Source: Bifidobacteriaceae bacterium (GTDB taxonomy: Bacteria > Actinomycetota > Actinomycetes > Actinomycetales > WQXJ01). From it: 5,191 nucleotides of DNA. A model generated the notes under the pieces. The model had not been told where the DNA came from. It ran no database searches and saw nothing but the letters and a program-made list of their open reading frames with translations. The stretch spans positions 1 to 5,191 of the forward strand of contig JAISTN010000159.1 of NCBI GenBank assembly GCA_031272565.1, in the 5' to 3' direction. Below are positions 1-5,191 of the stretch, piece by piece (the stretch's first letter is position 1; each line of letters opens with the position of its first letter). Both the position numbers and the translations under genes were made by a program.

Positions 1-1
1 G

Positions 2-238
2 GATAAGACGGCCGCACCTGGCTTCTTCGTGGCGATTGGCACCAGCGGCAACAACTTCAAGAACGGGCCGGTCATTGGGCAGTACCTAGAGGCTTTGATC
101 GCGGCGGCCGAGGCGGGCCGGGACACGGATGCCAATCCGGTCATCTGGCGCGGGCCGGTCAGCGCCCTAGACGTCAACCTGGGGTTCTTCTCGCGGCTGC
201 GCGAGCCGGCCGCCAACGTGGGCAGCGCCTCCGGCTGA
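2..238 (+). CDS. FAD-dependent oxidoreductase (DAO family), C-terminal fragment
   Basis: Only the last 78 codons are present; the gene begins before the window and ends at TGA 236-238. The reading frame is open from base 2, so the internal GTG at 29 is not the true start. The residues GFFVAIGTSGNNFKNGPVIG near the start of the fragment match the C-terminal FAD-binding portion of D-amino-acid oxidase/sarcosine oxidase-like flavoproteins. In that family a GxSGxxFK-type loop followed by a helix (here IGQYLEALI) closes the FAD site. These enzymes oxidise amines or amino acids using FAD. The N-terminal Rossmann GxGxxG motif and the substrate pocket lie outside the window, so the substrate cannot be named. 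The tail after the helix (NPVIWRGPVSALDVNLGFFSRLRE) is typical in position but tells little. The family call is fairly firm; the exact enzyme is unknown. Confidence 0.7.
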   Translation, partial: DKTAAPGFFVAIGTSGNNFKNGPVIGQYLEALIAAAEAGRDTDANPVIWRGPVSALDVNLGFFSRLREPAANVGSASG

Positions 239-266
239 GCCATGGTCTGCTGCCAGGAACAGAGCT

Positions 267-288
267 TGGCCGGCCTAGCACCCGGCCA
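267..288 (+). terminator. GC-rich hairpin, possible terminator of the oxidoreductase gene
   Basis: TGGCCGG (267-273) and CCGGCCA (282-288) form a perfect 7-bp stem with an 8-base loop, 28 bases after the oxidoreductase stop. Only a short TTT (293-295) follows, so it is not a textbook intrinsic terminator. Its place between an ending gene and the importer operon makes a termination role plausible. It could also be chance pairing in GC-rich DNA. Confidence 0.4.
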
Positions 289-302
289 GCCGTTTACAGT
301 GC

Positions 303-329
303 GGTAACGGTTTTGTGAGAACCTTTACC
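303..329. promoter_or_regulatory. 27-bp dyad upstream of the amino-acid importer, candidate operator
   Basis: GGTAA (303-307) pairs with TTACC (325-329), and GGTT (309-312) pairs with AACC (320-323). The two half-sites are separated by one mismatched position each (C308, T324) around a 7-base centre, giving symmetry about base 316. It lies 32 bases before the ATG of the binding-protein gene, in a locally AT-richer patch of a GC-rich window. This is where an operator or 5' leader hairpin would sit. A TTTACA (293-298) just upstream could be a -35 element, but no convincing -10 is spaced from it. The spacing does not fit the GlnR half-site pattern. The symmetry is directly visible; the regulatory role is inferred. 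Confidence 0.5.
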
Positions 330-361
330 TCTGTGTCAGGACCCAGGAAAGGAACCCTCTG

Positions 362-1159
362 ATGCGTCAACACACAGTCAAACTATTGGTGCCGCTGCTG
401 GCGGCCGGGCTGGTCGGGCTGGCCGGCTGTTCTTCCGGCGGTAATAGCGACAGCTCCGCCACTCCCAGTTTCACGCCCGTCACCGCCGGCAAGCTGACGG
501 TTTGCACCAACCCTCCCTACGCCCCCTTCGAAGACGTGGACAATGGCGTCGTGGTGGGCTTCGACCTGGACCTGATGGCTGAAGTGGCCAAGGACCTGGG
601 CCTGGAGGTGGCGGCCCGCGAAACGCCCTTCGAGTCGATCGAATCGTCCGCCTCCCTGGACGTGGGTGACTGCGACGTGGGCGCCTCCGCCCTTGGCATC
701 ACACCGGAACGCCAGGAAAAGATGATCTTCTCCGATCCCTACTATGAGTCCCAGATGGGCATCCTGGTGGGGGCCGATTCAGGCATCGAAGGCCTGGCGG
801 ACCTGGCCGGCAAGGACATTGGCGTCCAGCAGGGCACCACGGGTGAAAACTGGGCCCAGAACCGGCCGGAGATTGTCGACACGCTGCGCCAGTATGAGGG
901 CCTGGGCGACCAGATGACGGCCCTCAAGGCCGGCGATGTGGTGGCGGTCATCAACGACACCCCCACCTTGACGCCCTACGTCAAGGAAGGCTACAAGGTG
1001 CTGACCGGCCTGGAGGGCGTGGAGACCGAACCGTTCGGTTTCGCGGTCAAGAAGGACAACCAGGCCTTGGTGGACGCCATCAACGCCACCTTGAAGCGGG
1101 TCAAGTCTGATGGCACCTATGACGAACTGCTGACCAAGTGGGAGTTGGCCACCAGCTAG
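362..1159 (+). CDS. Amino-acid ABC transporter substrate-binding lipoprotein (family 3 SBP)
   Basis: This 265-residue protein should capture a polar amino acid outside the membrane and deliver it to the permease encoded next. Residues 1-22 are a lipoprotein signal peptide: basic start, hydrophobic core, then lipobox LAGC with Cys23 as the lipidation site. A Ser/Gly/Thr-rich linker (24-40) follows. The periplasmic-binding-protein fold starts at LTVCTNPPYAPFE (45-57). GFDLDLMAEVAKDLG (66-80) is the family 3 signature, and TPERQEKMIFSDPYY (114-128) includes Arg117, at the position that usually holds the ligand's alpha-carboxylate. GVQQGTTGENWA (154-165) and INDTPTLTPYV (197-207) are the second-lobe binding segments. 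The length is normal for the family. The ATG at 362 is supported by AGGAAAGGAA (345-354), about 7 bases upstream. Cys48 and Cys104 are an unusual pair that could form a disulfide. The ligand cannot be told from sequence alone. Confidence 0.93.
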   Translation: MRQHTVKLLVPLLAAGLVGLAGCSSGGNSDSSATPSFTPVTAGKLTVCTNPPYAPFEDVDNGVVVGFDLDLMAEVAKDLGLEVAARETPFESIESSASLDVGDCDVGASALGITPERQEKMIFSDPYYESQMGILVGADSGIEGLADLAGKDIGVQQGTTGENWAQNRPEIVDTLRQYEGLGDQMTALKAGDVVAVINDTPTLTPYVKEGYKVLTGLEGVETEPFGFAVKKDNQALVDAINATLKRVKSDGTYDELLTKWELATS

Positions 1160-1193
1160 CGGGCGTCAGCCCCCTCGGTCAAGGATCCCCAAT

Positions 1194-2039
1194 ATGTCTC
1201 ACGATGCCGTGACTACCAGCCCGGGCGAACTCGATTTGAGTTCGCCCGGGCGGATGAGCCCCCGCCAGCGGGCCAACCTGACCCGTGGCATCCAGTACGG
1301 GATTCTGGTCCTGGTAGTGATCTTGGTGGCGGCGAAGCTGGACTGGCAGAGCTTCAACGACAACTTCCTCAGCCTGGAGGCGGTCCGCAAGGTTGGCGGC
1401 CGGGTGCCGCGGGCGCTGGGCAACACTTTGATTTACACCCTGTGCGCCTTCATCCTGTCGCTGTCTCTTGGCCTGGTGCTGGCTTTGATGAAGCTGTCCC
1501 AAGTCACGGTCTACCGCTGGCTGGCCACCGCCTACATCGAGTTCTTCCGGGGTTTGCCCGCCCTGATGGTGGTGTTCGCGGTTGGTTACGGTGTACCCCT
1601 GGCGTTGGGTGTCAAACTGCCCAACAACATCACCTTGAAGGTCGCCTTGGCCTTGGGGATGGTCTCGGCCGCCTACTTGGCGGAATCGCTGCGGGCCGGC
1701 ATCCAGGCGGTCCCCAAGGGCCAGGTGGAGGCCGCCCGCTCGCTGGGTATGTCACACGGCCAGACGATGGTTTCGGTGGTGATTCCGCAGGCCATTCGGA
1801 TTGTGCTGCCGCCGGTCACCAACGAGATCATCCTGCTGACCAAGGACACCTCCTTGTGCTACGTGCTGGGCTTGACTACGGCGGAATATGAGTTGGCCAA
1901 GCAGGCCCGGGAAGTGCTGAAGGAGCCCAACGGCGGCATCACGGCCTTCTTCCTGATTGGCGCCTGCTATCTGATCATCACCCTGCCGTTGGGCTTCCTG
2001 GTCCGGCGGATGGAGCGTTCGTTTGGGAAGGCGAAGTGA
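1194..2039 (+). CDS. Amino-acid ABC transporter permease (HisM/GlnP type)
   Basis: This 281-residue inner-membrane protein forms the translocation path; since only one permease gene is present, it likely acts as a homodimer. Hydrophobic segments lie near residues 34-48, 76-99, 117-138, 147-165 and 250-271. [10 protein letters not shown] (75-84) is the usual opening of the family 3-type permease domain, [10 protein letters not shown] (116-125) is a conserved patch, and [20 protein letters not shown] (179-198) is the EAA loop that contacts the ATPase. The conserved [17 protein letters not shown] follows (205-221). ATG 1194 has AAGGA (1181-1185) 8 bases upstream, and 34 bases separate it from the binding-protein stop. 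A second in-frame ATG at 1254 (Met21) is possible. It has no good ribosome-binding site, but using it would place the strong hairpin at 1219-1251 outside the gene. The first 20 residues are not part of the conserved domain. The stop overlaps the next gene's ATG (TGATG), which suggests translational coupling. Confidence 0.93.
   Translation: MSHDAVTTSPGELDLSSPGRMSPRQRANLTRGIQYGILVLVVILVAAKLDWQSFNDNFLSLEAVRKVGGRVPRALGNTLIYTLCAFILSLSLGLVLALMKLSQVTVYRWLATAYIEFFRGLPALMVVFAVGYGVPLALGVKLPNNITLKVALALGMVSAAYLAESLRAGIQAVPKGQVEAARSLGMSHGQTMVSVVIPQAIRIVLPPVTNEIILLTKDTSLCYVLGLTTAEYELAKQAREVLKEPNGGITAFFLIGACYLIITLPLGFLVRRMERSFGKAK
1219..1251 (+). repeat. Perfect 14-bp inverted repeat (hairpin) within the start region of the permease gene
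   Basis: GCCCGGGCGAACTC (1219-1232) and GAGTTCGCCCGGGC (1238-1251) are exact reverse complements with a 5-base loop GATTT. It is the strongest local hairpin I found in the window. It spans codons 9-20 of the permease as annotated, or sits between the binding-protein and permease genes if Met21 is the real start. No T-run follows, so an intrinsic terminator is unlikely. In other binding-protein importers, a hairpin at this junction shields the upstream mRNA from 3' exonucleases and keeps the binding protein in excess; that role is inferred here. The element is 33 bases, exactly 11 codons. Confidence 0.85.
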
Positions 2040-2932
2040 TGGCGAGCACCATAACCGGCCGCCCGGTGGTTCAGATCACTGGCCTGCACAAGGCCTTTGG
2101 TGACAACCATGTGCTGAAGGGTATCGATCTGACCATCCACGAACGCGAGGTGGTGTGTGTGATCGGGCCTTCCGGGTCCGGCAAGTCCACCCTGCTGCGT
2201 TGTGTCAACTTGTTGGAGCGGCCCACGGTTGGGTCGGTCCAGGTGCTGGGCGTTGAGATGACGGACCGGGATGTCAACATCGACAAGGTCCGCACCCACG
2301 TGGGCATGGTTTTCCAGCAGTTCAACCTGTTCCCGCACAAGACGGTGCTAGGCAACCTGGTGTTGGCCCAGGTCAAAGTCTTGAAGCGGTCCACGGAGGA
2401 AGCGACCGCCATCGCCCTGCGTAACCTGGAGCAGGTGGGCTTGGCGGAGCGGCAGGCGGCCTATCCCAGCCAGTTGTCCGGCGGCCAGCAGCAGCGGGTC
2501 GCCATCGCGCGGGCGCTGTCGATGGACCCCAAGTTGATGCTGTTCGATGAACCGACTTCCGCCTTGGACCCGGAACTGGTGGGTGATGTTCTGGCGGTGA
2601 TGCGCGACCTGGCTCAGGCCGGCATGACCATGATGGTGGTCACTCATGAAATGGCGTTTGCCCGGGACGTGGGCGACCGGGTGGTTTTCATGGATGACGG
2701 CATGATCGTGGAAGACGGCCCGGCGGCTCAGGTCATCACCAATCCTCGGACGGAACGGGCGCGGGTCTTTCTGCACCGGGTGCTGCATCCCACCGAGGTG
2801 GACGATGCCGAGTTGGGGCAAACGGATGAGATCAGGGCGCAGGCGCACCCACCCGCTCAGCGGAGCCGCGGCCTGCTGCCCGGTGGGCACGGCGATGCGG
2901 CCGTGGGCCCGCTGAAGCACAAAGACCACTGA
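2039..2932 (+). CDS. Amino-acid ABC transporter ATP-binding protein (GlnQ/HisP type)
   Basis: This is the cytoplasmic ATPase that powers the importer. All nucleotide-binding motifs are intact: Walker [10 protein letters not shown] (43-51), Q-loop [10 protein letters not shown] (91-100), signature [15 protein letters not shown] (146-160), Walker [15 protein letters not shown] (166-179, catalytic Glu171) and H-loop VTHE (201-204, His203). The wording of the Q-loop and D-loop is that of the polar amino-acid subfamily. The ATG at 2039 overlaps the permease TGA by one base, with GGGAAGG (2025-2031) 7 bases upstream; a GTG at 2036 is in frame but too close to that site. The family usually ends about where FLHRVLHP falls (244-251). 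Here a further tail of about 46 residues, rich in Gly, Pro, Ala, His and Arg, runs to residue 297 (nt 2792-2929). It resembles nothing I recognise and may come from a lost stop or a rearrangement. Confidence 0.94.
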   Translation: MASTITGRPVVQITGLHKAFGDNHVLKGIDLTIHEREVVCVIGPSGSGKSTLLRCVNLLERPTVGSVQVLGVEMTDRDVNIDKVRTHVGMVFQQFNLFPHKTVLGNLVLAQVKVLKRSTEEATAIALRNLEQVGLAERQAAYPSQLSGGQQQRVAIARALSMDPKLMLFDEPTSALDPELVGDVLAVMRDLAQAGMTMMVVTHEMAFARDVGDRVVFMDDGMIVEDGPAAQVITNPRTERARVFLHRVLHPTEVDDAELGQTDEIRAQAHPPAQRSRGLLPGGHGDAAVGPLKHKDH

Positions 2933-2980
2933 CTCCCGGAGTTACCAGGCGGCATCGGGCACCTGAGCCGACCGGCGGCA

Positions 2981-2997
2981 GATTGGTAGATACAATC
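2981..2997 (+). promoter_or_regulatory. Possible -10 element within a short dyad before the Fic gene
   Basis: TACAAT (2991-2996) is a close match to the sigma-70-type -10 box, 26 bases before the Fic ATG, so a transcript could start near 3003. It lies in a small inverted repeat, GATTG (2981-2985) and CAATC (2993-2997), which could be bound by a regulator. No good -35 box is visible 16-18 bases upstream. The match is short and may be chance, though such AT-rich words are scarce in this window. Confidence 0.3.
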
Positions 2998-3022
2998 GGC
3001 CCTGGCGGGCTGCCGGGACGCC

Positions 3023-3850
3023 ATGACGTTTGTGCTCCAATTGGCCGATGACGCCGAACAGCCCATGTATTCATCCCACCTGATTCGTGCCCTCCACTTC
3101 ATGCTGGCGGGCTTCGACCTGCGGGCCCGTCCCGGGCGGTGGCGCGATGGCCCGGTCTATGTCACGGGACAGCACGGTGTTGTTGCCTACACGGCCCCTG
3201 ATGCCGCCCTGGTCCCAGAGTTGATCACCGCCCTGGTGGTGGAACTGAACCGGGCCCAGGGCCCGGCCCTGGTGACGGCGGCCATGGCGCACCTGAACCT
3301 GGTGCGGATCCATCCTTTCCGCGACGGCAATGGCCGGGCGGCTCGCGTGCTGCAGAGCCTGGTATTGGGACGCCAGGGCATGCTCACGCCGCTATTCATG
3401 AGCGTTGAGGAATACCTAGGCACGCACACGCCGGCCTACTACGAGGCTCTGGCCACCACGGGGGACCGGTTCCTGCCGGACCGGGACGCCGGCCCGTGGC
3501 TGCGCTTCATGCTGCAGGCCCATGTGGCCCAGGCGGAGGCCTACCGGGAACGGCTGCGGCGCTTTGACCGCTTGTGGCTGGACCTGATGCGCCTGACTGG
3601 CCTAGCTGAGGACGACCGCACCCTGGGGGCCCTGATGGATGCAGCCATGGGCTTGAAGGTGACCCGGGCCTCATACCAGGCGCTGCTGGAAAGGGACGGC
3701 CGGGCGGTGTCCAGCCGCAGCGCCGCCCGTGATCTGATGCTGCTGGTGGAGCGCGGCTGGTTGGCACCAGTGGGTGACAACCGCGGCCGGGTCTACGTGG
3801 CAGCCTCGCCCCTGGCGGCCCTGTGGCCTGGCAGCGGTGGCGGCAGGTAG
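3023..3850 (+). CDS. Fic-family protein (probable AMP-transferase), N-terminally truncated
   Basis: Fic proteins transfer AMP or a related nucleotide moiety to hydroxyl side chains of target proteins. The catalytic motif HPFRDGNGRAAR (97-108) is complete: His97 is the general base, Asp101 the metal ligand, and the Gly/Asn/Arg residues bind phosphate. The flap region RPGRWRDGPVYVTG (36-49) precedes it. The C-terminal part (about 205-262, including SYQALLERDGRAVSSRSAARDLMLLVERGWL) looks like the winged-helix domain common in this family. At 275 residues the protein is about 90-100 shorter than the common form, and the missing part is the N-terminal region that usually carries the inhibitory helix (S/T)xxxE(G/N). 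No Glu in this protein is followed by Gly or Asn, so that motif is absent. The ATG at 3023 has only a weak ribosome-binding site, and an in-frame TAG at 2987 limits any upstream start. Codons 2990-3022 read IQSALAGCRDA, which looks like a continuation of Fic sequence. It may be a decaying remnant or an unregulated short form. Confidence 0.85.
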   Translation: MTFVLQLADDAEQPMYSSHLIRALHFMLAGFDLRARPGRWRDGPVYVTGQHGVVAYTAPDAALVPELITALVVELNRAQGPALVTAAMAHLNLVRIHPFRDGNGRAARVLQSLVLGRQGMLTPLFMSVEEYLGTHTPAYYEALATTGDRFLPDRDAGPWLRFMLQAHVAQAEAYRERLRRFDRLWLDLMRLTGLAEDDRTLGALMDAAMGLKVTRASYQALLERDGRAVSSRSAARDLMLLVERGWLAPVGDNRGRVYVAASPLAALWPGSGGGR

Positions 3851-3879
3851 CTGGCCGGCTGGTGGCTGGCGGACGGTCC

Positions 3880-3894
3880 ACCTGGTTGCCAGGT
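3880..3894 (+). other. Small hairpin in the leader just before the valS ribosome-binding site
   Basis: ACCTGG (3880-3885) and CCAGGT (3889-3894) form a perfect 6-bp stem with a 3-base loop TTG, ending 3 bases before the valS Shine-Dalgarno (3898-3904). It could tune ribosome access or mark the 3' end of the Fic transcript, though no T-run follows. The 63-base fic-valS spacer is too short for a T-box, so no tRNA-sensing riboswitch is present. Confidence 0.35.
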
Positions 3895-3913
3895 CATGGG
3901 AGGATAGGACACC

Positions 3914-5191
3914 GTGAGTAGCAAGCCAACGCCGCGCATCCCGGCCGTGCCGGAGCGCCCCAGCCTTGATGGCCTCGAAGACAAGTGGAACGAAGCCTGG
4001 TCCCGCCAGGGCACCTACACCTTCCACCCGGACACCCCCCGCGAGCGGGTCTATGCGATCGACACCCCGCCGCCAACGGTCTCCGGTTCGCTGCACGTGG
4101 GCCACGTCTTCAGCTACACCCACACCGACATCGTGGCCCGCTACCAGCGCATGTGCGGCCTGGAGGTCTTCTACCCGATGGGCTGGGACGACAACGGCCT
4201 GCCCACCGAGCGCCGGGTCCAGAACTACTACGGCGTGCGCTGCGACCCGTCGCTGCCCTACGACCCGGACTTCACCCCGCCCCAGCAGGGCGGGGAAGGC
4301 AAGTCCGCCAAGGCGGCCGACCAGGTGCCGATCTCACGGCCCAACTTTGTGGAGCTGTGTGAACGGCTGTCAAGCGAGGACGAGAAGCAGTTCGAGGCCC
4401 TGTGGCGCCACCTTGGCCTGTCGGTCGACTGGACCCAGACCTACCAGACCATCGACCAGCACGCCCGCGCCACCTCGCAGTTGGCCTTCCTGCGCAACCT
4501 GGCCCGGGGCGAGGCCTACCAGCAGCTTGCCCCCACCTTGTGGGATGTGACGTTCCGCACTGCGGTGGCCCAGGCCGAACTGGAAGACCGGGAACGCACC
4601 GGCGCCTACCACCGAGTGGGCTTCAAGCGGGTGTCCGATGGCGTCCCGGTGTACATCGAGACCACCCGGCCGGAGTTGATTCCGGCTTGCGTGGCCTTGG
4701 TGGCGCACCCGGATGACGAGCGCTACCAGCCGCTCTTTGGCGAACTGGTCGAGGTGCCGCTGTTCGGCACCCAGGTGCCGGTGGTGGCCCACCGCCTGGC
4801 GGCCCCAGACAAGGGCTCCGGCATCGCCATGGTCTGCACCTTTGGCGACGTCACCGACGTGGTCTGGTGGCGCGAACTGTCGCTGCCCACCCGGGCGATC
4901 ATCGGCTGGGATGGGCGCATCCTGGCTGACCCGCCGGCCGGCATCGACAGCGCCGCCGGCCGGGCCGCCTACGCCGAACTGGCCGGCCTGACCACCTTTT
5001 CGGCCCAGAAGCGGATTGTCGAACTGCTGGTGGCGTCCGGTGACATGGTGGGCGAACCGAAGCCCATCACCCACCCGGTCAAGTTCTTTGAGAAGGGCGA
5101 CAAGCCGCTGGAGATTGTGCCCACCCGCCAGTGGTACCTGAAGAACGGCGGCGTGGACCTGGACCTGCGGGCGGCGCTGCTGGGCCGCGGC
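3914..5191 (+). CDS. valS: Valyl-tRNA synthetase, N-terminal 426 codons (3' end outside the window)
   Basis: This enzyme charges tRNA-Val with valine using ATP and edits misloaded threonine. The frame is open from GTG 3914 to the last base, 426 codons, roughly half of the usual length. TPPPTVSGSLHVGH (51-64) contains the class I HIGH motif as HVGH. YPMGWDDNGLPTERRVQNYYGVRCDP (87-112) is the Rossmann-fold segment typical of ValRS. The inserted editing domain includes YIETTRPE (247-254) and GSGIAMVCTFGDVTD (301-315). VKFFEKGDKPLEIVPTRQWY (389-408) leads back to the catalytic core; the KMSKS loop, anticodon-binding domain and any coiled coil lie beyond the window. GGGAGGA (3898-3904) is 9 bases before the GTG and settles the start; the in-frame ATG at 3896 stops after three codons. 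The wording is of the archaeal-like ValRS form seen in actinobacteria. This is a housekeeping gene with intact motifs. Confidence 0.96.
   Translation, partial: MSSKPTPRIPAVPERPSLDGLEDKWNEAWSRQGTYTFHPDTPRERVYAIDTPPPTVSGSLHVGHVFSYTHTDIVARYQRMCGLEVFYPMGWDDNGLPTERRVQNYYGVRCDPSLPYDPDFTPPQQGGEGKSAKAADQVPISRPNFVELCERLSSEDEKQFEALWRHLGLSVDWTQTYQTIDQHARATSQLAFLRNLARGEAYQQLAPTLWDVTFRTAVAQAELEDRERTGAYHRVGFKRVSDGVPVYIETTRPELIPACVALVAHPDDERYQPLFGELVEVPLFGTQVPVVAHRLAAPDKGSGIAMVCTFGDVTDVVWWRELSLPTRAIIGWDGRILADPPAGIDSAAGRAAYAELAGLTTFSAQKRIVELLVASGDMVGEPKPITHPVKFFEKGDKPLEIVPTRQWYLKNGGVDLDLRAALLGRG

Noticed and set aside
1179..1502. Minus-strand open frame opposite the permease
   Set aside because: It lies opposite a well-supported permease, its composition (Gln/His/Arg-rich) is typical of antisense reading in GC-rich DNA, and no domain is visible.
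2348..2929. Long minus-strand open frame (193 codons) opposite the ATPase
   Set aside because: It is the antisense shadow of the Walker and signature motifs. Its opening VFVLQ resembles the Fic start only because of a short local inverted similarity.
2913..3039. Inverted match between the end of the ATPase gene (2913-2923) and the start of fic (3029-3039), 10 of 11 bases
   Set aside because: It is short, imperfect and separated by more than 100 bases, so it may be chance; it is too weak to claim a structure or mobile-element ends.
3851..3913. Possible T-box riboswitch before valS
   Set aside because: The spacer is only 63 bases and no T-box sequence, specifier loop or terminator/antiterminator pair is visible.
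3966..4550. Plus-strand 194-codon frame inside valS
   Set aside because: It is a shifted-frame reading of valS with Arg/Thr/Pro/Ser-rich low-complexity product. The true valS frame is open through the window end with all motifs intact.
4370..5074. Minus-strand 234-codon frame opposite valS
   Set aside because: It is antisense to conserved ValRS editing-domain codons, has no recognisable domain, and fits the expected long antisense frames of high-GC coding DNA.
1..5191. CRISPR array, transfer RNA, ribosomal RNA or insertion sequence
   Set aside because: I saw no regularly spaced repeats, no tRNA-like cloverleaf, no rRNA sequence and no transposase.

Overview
This window is high-GC throughout. 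Its codon use strongly favours G/C at the third position, and its protein content fits an actinobacterium (Actinomycetota). The strongest lineage hint is the valyl-tRNA synthetase at the right edge, whose wording (GWDDNGLPTERRVQNYYGVRCDP, MVCTFGDVTD) is that of the archaeal-like ValRS form I associate with actinobacteria. All genes lie on the + strand and are packed closely; no stretch over 300 bases lacks a gene.

Layout. Bases 2-238 hold the C-terminal end of an FAD-dependent (DAO-type) oxidoreductase, followed by a GC-rich hairpin that may end its transcript. Bases 303-329 form a dyad just upstream of a three-gene polar amino-acid ABC importer. The importer comprises a lipoprotein substrate-binding protein (362-1159), a single HisM/GlnP-type permease (1194-2039) and a GlnQ-type ATPase (2039-2932) that overlaps the permease stop by one base. 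The permease carries a perfect 14-bp hairpin within its first 20 codons. A short gap with a possible promoter leads to a Fic-family gene (3023-3850) that looks 5'-truncated. A 63-base spacer with a small hairpin then leads to valS (3914 to the window end, 3' incomplete).

How the genes work together. The importer should bind an amino acid at the membrane surface, pass it through a permease homodimer and drive uptake with ATP. The oxidoreductase upstream could act on an amino acid or amine, but it is separated from the importer by a possible terminator and the dyad, so a shared role is only a guess. Fic and valS show no clear functional link to the importer.

I found no wholly new system. The most notable points are the strong hairpin inside the permease start region, the dyad before the importer, the Fic gene that lacks any recognisable inhibitory motif, and the unusual C-terminal tail of the ATPase next to it.
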